Below, one piece after another: positions 36,398 through 46,729 of a stretch of 64,000 nucleotides of DNA. Within the stretch, counting starts at the first letter, position 1. Each line of letters starts with the position of its first letter. The notes beneath the pieces were generated by a model that saw nothing but the letters and a program-made list of their open reading frames with translations, was not told the DNA's origin and ran no database searches. The translations under genes and the position numbers were made by a program. This stretch comes from CAWAVN01 sp963844315. GTDB taxonomy: Bacteria; Planctomycetota; Planctomycetia; Planctomycetales; Planctomycetaceae. The stretch spans positions 360,750-424,749 of the forward strand of contig CAWJOC010000024.1 in the NCBI GenBank assembly GCA_963844315.1, read 5' to 3'.

Positions 36398-39079
36398 TTA
36401 CCTGAGTTCCAGCACCGCTTTCATGACCGATTGGTCCTTTGTTTCGTGAATCGCGAAGCCGAGTTTTTTGACCAGGGCGAGCATTTGGGTGTTTTCGTGG
36501 AGGATTTCGCCGGTGAGGCGGCCGATGCCGCGTTCCTTGGCGATGGCGATCAGGCGCTGCATCAGGTGGGAGCCTAGGCCCTTTCGGTGCCAGGTGTCGC
36601 CGACGATCAACGCGAACTCGGCGGCGCCGGTTTCAGGGTCCAGGTAGTAGCGGGAAACCCCGGCGATGTGCGGGTGCTTTTGGACATCGCGGCGGAGGGC
36701 GACCAGGGCCATTTCGCGGTCGTAGTCCAGATGGCAGAGGCGGATCAAGCGGTCGCGGGACAGCGTCCGTACGATGCCGAAGTACCGCATGCGGAGCGTC
36801 TCATCGGAATGCCCGGCGTGGAATTCGACGATCAGCGATTCATCTTCCGGGCGGATCACGCGGACCAAGAGTTCCGTGCCGTCGGGCAGTTGATGAGGGG
36901 CCGTGTATTGGTTGGGATAAGGATGGATCGCCAACCGCGGCATTTGCTCCTTGGGCAAATCCGCCGGGGCCAAAAGCACGCGGGCATCCAGGGCGATGAT
37001 CCGTTCGGCGGACGCCAAAAGCGGGTTGATGTCCACCTCGGCGATTTCGGGAAAATCCGCGACCAACTGGCTGAAGCGCACGAGCAGCGTTTCCAACTTA
37101 TCCATCGGCACCGGCTGTCGTCCGCGCACGCCCTGGAGGGCGCGGTACACGTTCGTCCGCTCCATCAGCCTGCGGGCCAAGGTGCGGTTCAAGGGCGGAA
37201 GCGCGAGTGCCCTGTCCGGGGCGACTTCCACGAGAACTCCGCCCGCGCCGAACAGCACCACGGGGCCGAACTGCCGGTCGATGGAACTGCCGATGATGAG
37301 TTCCGTCCCGCCGCTTTTGACCATCGGCTGCACGGTCACGCCGTCAAAGGCGTCGGCCTGGTTTCGCTGTTCGAGGTTTGAGCGAATCCGCGCGAACGCA
37401 TCGCGGACGGCTTGGCTATCCGCCAGATCCAACTGCACGCCGCCCACGTCGCTTTTGTGGGTGATCGTGTTCGAGAACAGCTTGAGCACCACCGGGTAGC
37501 CCATTTTGTCGGCGGCGGCTTGGGCTTCTTCCACGGTTTTGCAGTTGACCGTCGGCGTGATGGGAATCTCATATGCCTTGAGGATGTCCTTAGCTTCGGT
37601 TTCGGAGAGGAGCGTGCGGTTCTCGGAGCGGGCCTCTGTCACGATGGCTTTCACCCGCCCAGTGTCCGGCGACCAATCCTCCGGCAGGGCTTCGGGCTTC
37701 TCGTAGAGCAGTTCCTGGTTCCTTTGGTATTGCACCATCTTCAAAAACACGTCGATGGCCGCTTCCGGCGAATCGTATGTCGGGATGTTCGCCATGTTCA
37801 GAATCTGCCGTCCCTCCTGCACCGCCTTGCCGCCCAGCCAAGTGGCGAGAATCGGCTTGCCGCTGAGCGAGGCGAAGGGCATGAGTTGCCTGGCAGTCTC
37901 GGTGGGGTTGGTCATCGCCTGCGGCGAGAGCAGCACCAGAATCCCCTGCACGTTGGGATCGCGCGAGCAGATGGCGATGGCGTCGCGGTAGCGTTCGGGA
38001 GTCGCATCGCCCAGGATGTCGACCGGGTTTCCGTGGCTCCAAAACGGCGGAAGCGCCGCATCGAGGGCCTTGATCGTTTCGGGCGACAATTCCGCGAGCT
38101 GGCCGCCATCGAGCATCACGCTGTCGGTGGCCATCACGCCGGGACCGCCCGCGTTGGTGATGATCGCAAGCGCCGGCCCCTTGGGGAGGGGCTGCATGGC
38201 CAGAATGCCCGCGAGGTTAAACAGGGCGGGAATGGTCGTCACGCGCAAAACACCCGCCCGGCGAAAGGCGGCATCGAAGACCGCATCGGACCCGGCGAGC
38301 GCCCCGGTGTGCGACGCGGCGGCCTTGGCTCCCGCTTCATGCCGGCCCGATTTCACCAGGATCACCGGCTTGGTGCGGGCGACCGCGCGGGCGGCGGACA
38401 GAAACCGCCGCGCATCGCCCACCGATTCGATATACAGCAGGATGCTCGAGGTGTGTGGATCATCGGCGAAGTGGTCGATCAGGTCGGCGAAATCCACATC
38501 GATCATCGACCCCACGCTCACGAACCCGCTGAAGCCGATGTTCCGCTCCGCCGCCCAATCCAGAATCGCCGTGCAGATCGCCCCGCTTTGGCTCAAGAGG
38601 GCAATCTTGCCGGAAGCGGGCATGTCGGCGGCGAAGCTGGCATTGAAGCCGCTCGGCGGATGGATCACGCCCAGGCAGTTGGGGCCGATGACCCGCATTC
38701 TGCCCCGGCTGATGGAAAGAATCTCTCGCTCCAGCTTTCGGCCTTTTTCACCCAGCTCCGCAAAGCCCGCCGAGATGATGATCGTCCCTTTGACGTTCGC
38801 GTCCACGCACTCCTGCATGAGGCCCGGCACGGTCGCAGCGGGCGTGGCGATGACCGCGAGATCCACCGATTCGGGCAGTTCTTTCAGATTGGAATAACAA
38901 TGCACGCCATGCACCGCCCGGCGTTTGGGGTTGATCGGATAGACCACGCCATTGAACGGGTTCTCCATCAGGTTTCGCATCAGGATGCTGCCCACGCTGC
39001 CGGGCGTGCCGCTGGCTCCGATCAAAGCGACGGTGTCGGGATGGAACAGGGGATGAAGAGAGCGGGAAGTCTCCTGCAT
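36398..39079 (-). CDS. PatZ-like protein lysine acetyltransferase (acyl-CoA synthetase-like plus GNAT)
   Basis: 893 residues, intact, close to the 886 of E. coli PatZ. Residues 1-470 are an NDP-forming acyl-CoA synthetase-like part: VALIGASGTPGSVGSILMRN binds CoA, and LSQSGAI and SGRHEAGAKAAASHTGALAG are typical. Residues 485-710 are an ATP-grasp-like part (YPVVLKLFSNTITHKSDVGG, VLFGAGGVLVEV). Residues 735-893 are a GNAT acetyltransferase (VRVIRPEDESLIVEFH, HRKGLGSHLMQRLIAIAKER). The presumed role is acetylation of lysines, for example in acetyl-CoA synthetase, controlling acetate metabolism. AGGAG lies upstream of the ATG at 39079. There is no adjacent partner gene. Confidence 0.9.
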   Translation of the reverse strand: MQETSRSLHPLFHPDTVALIGASGTPGSVGSILMRNLMENPFNGVVYPINPKRRAVHGVHCYSNLKELPESVDLAVIATPAATVPGLMQECVDANVKGTIIISAGFAELGEKGRKLEREILSISRGRMRVIGPNCLGVIHPPSGFNASFAADMPASGKIALLSQSGAICTAILDWAAERNIGFSGFVSVGSMIDVDFADLIDHFADDPHTSSILLYIESVGDARRFLSAARAVARTKPVILVKSGRHEAGAKAAASHTGALAGSDAVFDAAFRRAGVLRVTTIPALFNLAGILAMQPLPKGPALAIITNAGGPGVMATDSVMLDGGQLAELSPETIKALDAALPPFWSHGNPVDILGDATPERYRDAIAICSRDPNVQGILVLLSPQAMTNPTETARQLMPFASLSGKPILATWLGGKAVQEGRQILNMANIPTYDSPEAAIDVFLKMVQYQRNQELLYEKPEALPEDWSPDTGRVKAIVTEARSENRTLLSETEAKDILKAYEIPITPTVNCKTVEEAQAAADKMGYPVVLKLFSNTITHKSDVGGVQLDLADSQAVRDAFARIRSNLEQRNQADAFDGVTVQPMVKSGGTELIIGSSIDRQFGPVVLFGAGGVLVEVAPDRALALPPLNRTLARRLMERTNVYRALQGVRGRQPVPMDKLETLLVRFSQLVADFPEIAEVDINPLLASAERIIALDARVLLAPADLPKEQMPRLAIHPYPNQYTAPHQLPDGTELLVRVIRPEDESLIVEFHAGHSDETLRMRYFGIVRTLSRDRLIRLCHLDYDREMALVALRRDVQKHPHIAGVSRYYLDPETGAAEFALIVGDTWHRKGLGSHLMQRLIAIAKERGIGRLTGEILHENTQMLALVKKLGFAIHETKDQSVMKAVLELR

Positions 39080-39156
39080 GGCTGGCTCCTGTCAATTCAA
39101 CAGAGTTTCTGGTGATCAATGCAGTGCGCGAAACACGCATCGATGAAATCTGCCTT

Positions 39157-39295
39157 GTCCCCTCTCCCCTGGGGGAAGAGGGTTAGGGTGAGGGGTTCGA
39201 TTTCAGATCGACGTCCATTCTTAAATCGTCCCCCTCATCCGGCCTTCGGCCACCGGGCACCGACCGAAGGTTGGTCCCCCAGGGGAGAAGGGACA
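39157..39295. repeat. Long two-armed repeat, family C, copy 3
   Basis: Same order as the other copies (GTCCCCTCTCCCC, GGGTTAGGGTGAGGGG, CATCCGGCCTTCGGCCACC, AGGGGAGAAGGGACA), with about 20 extra bases (CACCGACCGAAGGTTGG) inserted before the last hairpin. It fills the gap between the divergent PatZ-like and propeller genes. Confidence 0.85.
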
Positions 39296-39436
39296 TTCTT
39301 GCGGACTATCATAACGTCGCGTCCGGTCGGCTTGACAGTGCCCCACGTTTGCACGCATGGAACGGGGTTTGATATGGTAATAGGCTGATGCGTAGTCCCT
39401 TCCGCTTTTGGCCCATTCGATTTGATGAGTTGTCCC

Positions 39437-40709
39437 ATGATGCAGCCGTCCCGATTTCTCGCCGCGTTCGCCTTGGGGATTGTGACCTTTGGCTCTCTTT
39501 CGTTTCTTTCAGCGGAGCCGGATTGGTCTAGCTGGCGCGGCCCCACGGGAGATGGGCATTCCACCGATGAGAGCCTGCCCACCGAATGGTCGCCGGACGA
39601 TGTCGAATGGAAGACCCCGCTCAAAGGCGAAGGGCAATCCAGCCCCTGCGTGTGGGGCGAGCACATCTTTTTGACCCGCTCCGACAACCGCGGGGCCGAG
39701 CGGTACGTGTTCTGCGTGAGTCGCAGGGATGGGCGAATCCTGTGGGAAAAACTCGCCTGGGAAGGCACCCCGGAACCCACCCACAACATGAATGGCTGGG
39801 CTTCGGCCAGTTGCACGACCGACGGCGAATTGGTGTTCGCCTTCTTCGGCAAAGGCGGGGGCTTGCACTGCTACACCGTCACCGGGATGAAAGTCTGGGA
39901 CACGGGCGACACGCTGGGCGTCTTCGAGGGGCCTTGGGGAACCGCCGCCACGCCGTTCTTGTATAAGGACACCGTGATTCAAAACTGCGACGCCGACCGC
40001 AACGCCTGGCTCATCGCCTTCAACAAGAAAACTGGCGAAGTGGCTTGGAAAACCAAGCGGGACGATGCGCGGCTGGAGCACGCCGGTCTTGATCGAAGTC
40101 GAGGGGCACAAGGAACTGGTCATCAACGGCGACAAAGGCGTCCGGGCGTATGATCCCGACACCGGCAAAGAGCTTTGGTTCTGCGAAGGCTTCGCGGGAC
40201 GCGGCGAACCCACGGTGACTTTGGGGGCGAACGGACTTCTGCACATCGTCAATGGCAAGCCCGGCGACGTTTACGCCATCAAACCCGGCGGACAAGGCAA
40301 CGTCACCAAAACCCACCGCGTCTGGCACACCCCCCGCCGGGTGGGCCGGGATTTGCCTTCGCCCATCGTCCTGGATGGGCAAATGCTGCTCTCCAGCATG
40401 CAGGGCGTGATTGTGAGCTACGATTCCGACACGGGCAAGGAACTCTGGAAAGACCGCCTGGGCGGGAACTACTCCGCTTCCCCGATTGCCTACAAGGGTC
40501 TGGCGTTTTTCCTCAACGAAGTCACCGGCGAGACCGCCGCCATCAAGCCCGGCAGCAAGCTCGACATCGTCGCCAAAAGCCAACTGAAAGACGAGGACGA
40601 CCCCGAAGAGCAATTCCGCTCCTCCGTCGTCCCCGACGATGGCCAACTCCTGATCCGCTCCACCAAATGGCTCTACTGCGTCGGCAAACGCACCGGCAAG
40701 AGCAAGTAG
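39437..40709 (+). CDS. PQQ-like beta-propeller secreted protein (one frameshift)
   Basis: Exported protein of about 424 residues. A signal peptide (FLAAFALGIVTFGSLSFLSA) is followed by WSSWRGPTGDGHS, the usual start of planctomycete outer-membrane-assembly-like PQQ propellers. Blade motifs follow: FCVSRRDGRILWEKLAW, LHCYTVTGMKVWDTGDT, LIAFNKKTGEVAWKT, VRAYDPDTGKELWFCEGF, VSYDSDTGKELWKDRLGG. The frame shifts near 40075 by one base, between AWKTKRDD and WSTPVLIEVEGHKELVI. The start may be the ATG at 39425 or 39437; neither has a strong ribosome site. It is probably a binding scaffold rather than a PQQ enzyme. Confidence 0.82.
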
Positions 40710-40721
40710 AAGCGAAACTCA

Positions 40722-40800
40722 TTGTCGCCGTTTGCTCCGCAAACGGACGTCCTTTCGCGGCGATTACGGCAAGATCCTATCGCCGTGCGGCGCAAACGGT
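40722..40800. repeat. Inverted repeat, family J (TTTCGCTCCGCGAAAGG type), degenerate
   Basis: TCGCCGTTTGCTCCGCAAAC, then GGACGTCCTTTCGCGGCGA and CGCCGTGCGGCGCAAACGG. It resembles the clearer copies at 42486-42515 and 50438-50490. It follows the propeller gene stop by about 12 bases. Confidence 0.55.
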
Positions 40801-40901
40801 TGGGTGGCACTATGAAATTCTGTCATTTGGATGTGCGTCAAAAGTGAATTGGCCAGCGTCCCAAGACTCGATGAACCATTTGGGTTCGAGGAAGCATGAC
40901 A

Positions 40902-42431
40902 ATGAATGCCTGCGCCGCTGTTCTCGTCCTTTGTTTGTCCGGCAGGGCCGGGCAAGATACGAAGACGACTGCACTCGAATTGCTTGATTCGGTCTCAAGC
41001 AAGGCGTGGGCCAAGCCTGACCCACGTCCGTTGGTCGGCGAATTGCTCCGCACCACCTTGCCGATCGATCCGAAACGGGCTTCGGAAAAGGTTCGAACCG
41101 CATCGGAGCGGCTCGTCAAAATGCGTCTTCCATCTCAGCGGCGGAGCTGGCACGCGGATCTCGCAGGTCTAGTTGCCCCTCACGATGGAGACTCGCGCGA
41201 TCTCCTGCTTCGACGAGCCATCGACGAGGCGCGGATGGCTCTGGCGGCCACCGATCTTTGGCAGCACGATCCGGACGAACGCGAGGGCATCCCCTTCGGC
41301 AATCCGCAGAAGTCGCTCGACGAGGAAAAGCAGCTTCTGTCTTTCCAAGTCCAGCTATGGGAACGTGTCCTCGAATTCCGCAAGAACCCCGCCTCAGCCC
41401 GTGAGGCGATCAACGACTTGCTCGCCGATGCTCGCAAAGCCGGTCCCTTCGGCCAATGCGTGATCAAGGCCTACGATGAGGAACTGCTACAGGACCTTTC
41501 GGCCCTCGATCCCAAGTTGCTGCTCAACCCTGCTCTGAAACATGGCGACGGGTTGGGGCAACTCGGATTGGCAACTTTGTGCGGAGAACGGGCCTATAAC
41601 CGCTGGATTAACCGCCAGCGCGATGGCTTTACGGGAACCCTCGCGAAACATGCGGTCGAGAACGGGGCAGTCAAGCTAAACGTTCTGAAAGTCTACAAGC
41701 ATTACGATCCCGTCCGCGCATTCGCCGCCGCCACAGCCATGCCGATCACCAATAATCCCGGTTCGGATCGGCCGCAGGCGCTCATGGACATCGTCGGGCA
41801 TTGGGCTTGGGACGATCCCGAAGCCGCCCTGGCCGCCGCCGAGCGCGAAACGGACGAATCGCTCAGGCGGACGATGGTCGTCCAGGTGTTAAAGGTCTGG
41901 GCGGCGAAGCATCCCGAGCAAATCGAGCAGGCGATCAAAGACTACGACAATGCCATCTATCGGGATTACGCGAGAAAACTCGCCCAGGAAGAATTGGCGT
42001 GGCGGGCAAAAGGCAACCCGCCCCCCGGCACGCCCGCCCTGGCCTTCCGCCGCATCAAGCCATTGACCGCGGAGGAATTGAAAGCCCAGGGCAAGCGTCG
42101 CGGGAACCCCGAGGAGCATCGCATTCTCGAGAATCCCGAAGACACCTCCTGGCTCACCGGCGAGCGACGGCAAATGTATCTCCGGCAGGCCGCGTGGCTT
42201 TCACTCTTCGAAACCGGGAAACTCGACGGAGTCAATCGAATTATTCAAGGCCTCCGCGATCAAGCCGAAATCGACGATGTGTTGTGTCACGTTGCCGAAC
42301 TGGCGGCGAGGACTGGTTCGGTCGATGAGGCGATCACACTTTCGAAACGTGTCACGTCCATTTATCGCTCCGTAATGACAACTTGCATGATCGCGAAGAC
42401 GATCACGGGAGACACCGAAGGTAACCTGTAA
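40902..42431 (+). CDS. Exported hypothetical protein
   Basis: 509 residues, not recognised. The N-terminus is a short signal-like segment (MNACAAVLVLCLSGRAGQ). The rest is helical and repeat-like, with solenoid character (DDPEAALAAAERETDESLRR, then AAKHPEQIEQAIKDYDNAIY) and a closing helical part (IIQGLRDQAEIDDVLCHVAE, ARTGSVDEAITLSKRV). It may be a HEAT- or TPR-like scaffold. The ATG at 40902 is chosen because GAGGAAG lies at a better distance than for the ATG at 40896. The frame is intact across 1.5 kb. There is no obvious partner gene. Confidence 0.65.
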   Translation: MNACAAVLVLCLSGRAGQDTKTTALELLDSVSSKAWAKPDPRPLVGELLRTTLPIDPKRASEKVRTASERLVKMRLPSQRRSWHADLAGLVAPHDGDSRDLLLRRAIDEARMALAATDLWQHDPDEREGIPFGNPQKSLDEEKQLLSFQVQLWERVLEFRKNPASAREAINDLLADARKAGPFGQCVIKAYDEELLQDLSALDPKLLLNPALKHGDGLGQLGLATLCGERAYNRWINRQRDGFTGTLAKHAVENGAVKLNVLKVYKHYDPVRAFAAATAMPITNNPGSDRPQALMDIVGHWAWDDPEAALAAAERETDESLRRTMVVQVLKVWAAKHPEQIEQAIKDYDNAIYRDYARKLAQEELAWRAKGNPPPGTPALAFRRIKPLTAEELKAQGKRRGNPEEHRILENPEDTSWLTGERRQMYLRQAAWLSLFETGKLDGVNRIIQGLRDQAEIDDVLCHVAELAARTGSVDEAITLSKRVTSIYRSVMTTCMIAKTITGDTEGNL

Positions 42432-42485
42432 TTCAAGGCGCGAAAGGGCGATTAACGGATCTCCGCCGATGCCTGCTCTTTCGCC

Positions 42486-42515
42486 GCACGTTCGTTCGCG
42501 GAGCGAAAGGCGACA
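42486..42515. repeat. Half copy, family J
   Basis: CACGTTCGTTCGCGGAGCGA followed by AAGGCGACAA, matching one side of 50438-50490. It lies between the convergent ends of two genes, seven bases from the DUF4129 gene stop. Confidence 0.6.
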
Positions 42516-42522
42516 ATTCCTT

Positions 42523-44371
42523 CTATGCCAAGCTGCCGGCGGATTCCATGTGGGTCCAGGCTTGTTTGAGTTGCTTGTGGGATTCGGTGGAAGGCGGTGA
42601 AGTGGAAAACGCCGCCCGCAGGTAAAGTTGGGCGATGTTCCGGGCATCGGCGGCGAGTTCCGAATCCTGCCGGGCGATTTCCTGGGCGTATTCGGTAGGC
42701 GTCTGGTCGGGGCGTTTGGGGCAACCGTTCTCCGCGCCCGGCTTGCAGGGCATCATACGTGTAGGCGATGAGTTCAATCGTCCCCATGTTCTGCTCCTGG
42801 CCGGTGCGGAAGGGGTTCGCGTAATTCGAGAACGGCTTGATAGACCGGGGCTTGAGCAAATCCTCGGCCCCCATCGGCCCGCTTTCCGGTTTGGGTTTTC
42901 GCCCGAACAGATTGTTGAACATGTCTTTCAGATCCTGAATGAACCGAGCCAGCCCCGCTTTGATCGTGTCCCAATACTTCATTGCGAAATAAATCGCCGC
43001 GATGGCGAGGGCGAGATAGATCAGCCACTTCACGATCGTCGCCACGGTGCTGCCGATCTGGGACGGCGAGGACGATTTCTGCGAGTCGGAACTGCCGTTC
43101 TTGTTTTCGGACTCCGGCTGGCCCCTCCCGCCGCTGGGATCATTCGTCTTGCGTTCATTTTGCTCGTCGTGTTGCTCGGGGTTCTGCTGTTGGCCGTTCT
43201 GATTTTTCTGATCGGAATTGGAGTTCGCTTCGCCGGTCTTAGAGTTTTTGTTGTTGTCGCCTTTTTGAGATTGCTTTCCGCCTTGGGTGTTTGAAGACCC
43301 GTCTTTCTTCCCGCCATCGCCCGACGCCTGTTGTCCGGTCTTGGAAGTCTGCCCCGCTTGCTGCCCATCGTTGCCTTTTTGCCCTTCGCCTTGTTTCTTG
43401 GGCTTCGCCGGTTTTTGCTTCCCGACCGGCGTTTCGTCCTTCGCCCTTCCCGGCATCATCGCTGCGGAGAGCATGTTCGGAGGCATTGCCGATTTTCTTG
43501 CTGACCACATCGACCAGTTTCGTTACCGAATACGGCGAATTGGGCCGGGGCAGAATCAGGCACACCAAGAGAATCCCCACCGCCAGCGCCGCACCTAGGC
43601 CGATCCAGCGCGCAGTCATCGGCCCCGGCATCATGAGTTTCCGCTGCCTTAGATACCGGCGAAGCCCCAGGAAACTCGTCGTCAAAAGCAGACCCAACCC
43701 CGCCGCCACGTAGAACCACAAATACCGAAACGCGGACGCCCTTCGCCCTGATCCGCCGCCGGAATGAAGACCTGCCCGATGCCAAAGAGCGGCAAGGCCG
43801 CCAGCGAAAAATACACCACCCAAAGCCCCGGCGCATGCGGACGCTTTTTGGGATCTTCCTCCGCTTCCCCTTCGGTTATTGGTTCATCATCTTCATCGAT
43901 GGCGGGTTCAATCGCAGCCTCCTCCGCCTCGCCGTTCCGGGACGATTCCTCTCCCGGATCGAGGCCCGTCATCTGCAATAGCCCCTGCCCGGAGCCATCC
44001 TGGTCATCATCAATCAACGTGCAGTCCCACGTGAGCTTTTTGGCACACCACCAGACCACGCCCAACAGAAAAAACCCCGCCAGCGGATTGTTGCTGAGGA
44101 ACTTGAACACCACCAAAGACACCGCCCCCCAAAACGCCACCATGAACACCGCTGCGTGCTCATCGCCTTCCTCAATCCCAATCCGGGCAATCAACACCGC
44201 CGCGAACACAAACCAACCCAAAATCCACTTAAACCGCCCCGCAAACTCCCCGGTATAAGCGACTTCCAACAGAAAAAACACCAAACTCCCCACCAGCACC
44301 ATAATCAGCGCCGGACTAATCGCAATCGCAACATAATCCGCCAGGGTTTTATCAGGTCGAGATTTGGCCAT
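42523..44371 (-). CDS. DUF4129-type membrane protein with Gln/Lys/Gly-rich linker (three frameshifts)
   Basis: Polytopic membrane protein of about 615 residues. The N-terminal part has five or more membrane segments (ISPALIMVLVGSLVFFLLEV, WILGWFVFAAVLIARIG, VAFWGAVSLVVFKFL, PGLWVVYFSLAALPLFGIGQ, YVAAGLGLLLTTSFLG). A long hydrophilic linker is very rich in Lys, Gln, Gly, Ser and Asn (QTSKTGQQASGDGGKKDGSS). One more membrane helix follows (IVKWLIYLALAIAAIYFAMK), then a cytoplasmic DUF4129-like domain with TPTEYAQEIARQDSELAADA and IAQLYLRAAF. The frame breaks near 43740, 43450 and 42740. DUF4129 proteins usually sit beside MoxR, DUF58 or transglutaminase genes; none is here. The function is unknown. 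Confidence 0.72.
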
Positions 44372-44461
44372 TGGGGGTTGTCCGTTATTCCTGGTCCATT
44401 GTTATTGGGAGGAGTTCAACGGTCCTACCTTTCTATCTTGGCTATTTGATATGTGGGTAGC

Positions 44462-44947
44462 TCATCCGCCGAATGGAAGGTTTCGACGTCGCTCCACTCG
44501 AAATAAAGGCTGATCGAATTCAACTGGTTTCGCATTTGAGACCAGCACTTCGACAATGATTCCGGAGACTCCTGCAGGTATTGGATTGAAGATCCTTAAA
44601 GCTTCGATAATACAGACGGTTGTATCTGTCTGAATATAGTCTCCGACTTTCACAAAGGGAGGATCATCCGGAGAGGGAGCGCCATAAAAGCGGCCCACAC
44701 AAGGGGAAGTAATTGTAAGAGGAAATACGACATCGGCCCATGTAGGGTCGATCTGAAATCCCAGTCTGTTAAGATTATTTTCAATTTCAGTCAATTCGTT
44801 CTGCACTTGTTGTCGCTTGTGCTCAAGTTGAATGTAATCCGCTCGAAATTGATCTCCTTGTCCCTCTAGCCAATTGGCATAAGCCGCGCGGATTTCTTCA
44901 GTGGAACCTTCTTCACGAAAGATTTGAAGGAAATAGGTTTCGTCCAT
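44462..44947 (-). CDS. TIGR02996-like domain fused to a degenerate biotin-carrier (BCCP-like) domain
   Basis: 161 residues. Residues 1-45 resemble the planctomycete repeat-companion domain TIGR02996 (YFLQIFREEGSTEEIRAAYA, then NWLEGQGDQFRADYIQLEHK), followed by a short coiled coil. Residues 78-152 match the AccB carrier fold closely: ITSPCVGRFYGAPSPDDPPF, VKVGDYIQTDTTVCIIEALR, IFNPIPAGVSGIIVEVLVSN, KPVEFDQPLFRV. Where AccB has EAMKM with the biotinylated Lys, this reads EALRI (codon AGG), so it should not be biotinylated. The gene is visibly AT-richer than its neighbours (about 37-50% GC in two lines counted). No carboxylase genes are adjacent. It may be a structural or regulatory derivative of a carrier domain. 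Confidence 0.75.
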   Translation of the reverse strand: MDETYFLQIFREEGSTEEIRAAYANWLEGQGDQFRADYIQLEHKRQQVQNELTEIENNLNRLGFQIDPTWADVVFPLTITSPCVGRFYGAPSPDDPPFVKVGDYIQTDTTVCIIEALRIFNPIPAGVSGIIVEVLVSNAKPVEFDQPLFRVERRRNLPFGG

Positions 44948-45011
44948 CTCGCTAAATCCTATGTTAATGTCTCGTGCTTGGTAATCGTTTTATCGCAGAA
45001 TGCTCATTCGC

Positions 45012-46546
45012 TTACTGCCAATACGTGCGATCCAATGTTCTGTAGTTAATCGCCTCGCTCAGATGCACTGCGGTGATGGATTCGCTTTTGTCGAGGTCCG
45101 CGATGGTGCGGCTGATGCGGAGGATTTTGTCGTGGGCTCTCGCGGAAAGGCCCATGTCTTCCATGGCGGTTTTTAGGAGTTGCTCGGCGTCTTTTTCCAG
45201 TTGGCAGAAGGTGCGGATTTGGCGGGGGGCCATTTTGCCGTTGAGCAAGGTTGGGCGCTAATTGGAAGCGGGCACGCTGGATGTCGCGGGCGGCTTGGAC
45301 TTGCTCTTTCATCTGGGCATCGAGGTGCCGGGGGTCTTGTCGGAGAGTTCCCGGAACGGCACCGGCGGGACTTCGATGTGGATGTCGATCCGGTCCAACA
45401 GCGGCCCGCTGATTCGCCCAAGATAGCGTTCGATTTGAATGGGGTTGCACTTGCACTGCCTGCGGGGGTCGCCCCGGAAGCCGCAAGGGCAAGGGTTCAT
45501 TGCGGCGATGAGCATAATGTTCGCCGGGAAGGTCATGCTGCCGATGGCGCGGGAGATCGTCACGCGATGCTCTTCCAAGGGTTGCCTGAGCACTTCCAAA
45601 GTCCGGCGGTTGAATTCGGGAAGCTCATCCAGGAACAAGACTCCGTTGTGGGCCATCGAGATTTCGCCTGGGGTTGGGGTGCTGCCTCCGCCGACCAAGC
45701 CCGCTTCGCTGACGGTGTGGTGCGGGGATTGGAAGGGCCGCAGAAGCTTCAGCGATTCGCCGTTGTTCAATCGGCCCATCGCGGACCAGATGCGCGTGGT
45801 TTCCAGGCTTTCTTCCGGCGAGAGTTGCGGCAGGATCGTGCCCAGGCGTTGGGCCAACAAGGTCTTTCCTGTTCCCGGCGAACCGAGAAGCAGCAGATGA
45901 TGCCCGCCCGCTGCCGCCACGGTCACGGCCCGCTTGGCCATTTCCTGGCCTTTGACGTCGGCGTAGTCGATGGTGTATTTGCCGAACTGCTCGACGGCGG
46001 CGTTCCAGGAAAACTCCGTGGGCGGGATCGGCAATTGATCCGAGAAAAACCCCACCGCTTCCGCCAAGGAATCAATCGCGATGATCTCGACTTCCTCGAC
46101 CACCGCCGCTTCGGCCGCATTGGCCACCGGAACCAACAGCCCCTTTCGGCCTTGCTCCTTCGCCGCGACCGCCATCGAGAGCGCCCCTTGATGGGACGCA
46201 CGGAGCCATCCAATGCCAACTCGCCCACCACGGCGTAATCGCTGAACTTTTCGGAAGCCAGTTGCCCGCTCGCCGACAGGATGCCGAGCGCGATCGGCAG
46301 GTCGAATGACGCGGCTTCTTTTGGCAAATCGGCGGGGGAAAGATTAATCACGATCCGGTCAATCGGGCGGGTGTAGCCACTGTTGACCAAGGCCCGTTCG
46401 ATGCGGTGCGTGCTCTCCTTGACGGCCGCTTCGGCAAGCCCCACCAGAATCGTCTTGGGCATCGCGGCGGGGGAGATGTCCACCTCCACATCCACCGGCT
46501 TGGCTTCGATCCCGAACAAGGAGTATGTCAATAGCTTGGCAAGCAT
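45012..46546 (-). CDS. comM: YifB/ComM-type Mg-chelatase-like AAA+ ATPase (three frameshifts)
   Basis: AAA+ protein of about 510 residues; in naturally competent bacteria ComM is a branch-migration helicase aiding integration of foreign DNA. The N-terminal ChlI-like domain reads MPKTILVGLAEAAVKESTHR and INLSPADLPKEAASFDLPIA. The AAA+ core has Walker A GSPGTGKTLLAQRL, Walker B VLFLDELPEF, a sensor segment MLIAAMNPCPCGF, and the zinc-like CPCGFRGDPRRQCKC. The C-terminal part (DMGLSARAHDKILRISRTIA, SITAVHLSEAINYR) ends at 45012. Frame breaks lie near 46184 (one G missing from a run), near 45330 (one C missing from a run) and near 45255 (one extra base). The start is the ATG at 46546. Confidence 0.9.
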
Positions 46547-46729
46547 GGGACAGGCCGATAGAAGGGGCAGAACACCTGGTCAGACCATCATTTTGTCCCT
46601 TGGGATGCCTCGCCGCAACTCCCAACTGGCAGGGGAATCGGAAAGTTCCGTGTGGGAGTTTTCACCAATCGCCCGACAAAACGCTCAGGCGTAGAATGAA
46701 AAAACATCACTTCAAACGGAGACCCATTC

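Noticed and set aside
37412..39115. 567-codon plus-strand open frame opposite the PatZ-like gene
   Set aside because: The PatZ-like frame is full length with three recognisable domains. The antisense frame is Arg/Gly/His-rich and featureless.
39157..39295. CRISPR-like array suspected from repeated G/C-rich words in family C elements
   Set aside because: Units are not regularly spaced, the repeats are inverted rather than direct, and there are no cas genes. The two tandem units at 57375-57465 are also only hairpin copies.
45012..46546. Programmed ribosomal frameshifting in comM and similar genes
   Set aside because: Breaks occur at different places in unrelated genes, without a common slippery heptamer or downstream structure. 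Random single-base errors explain them better.
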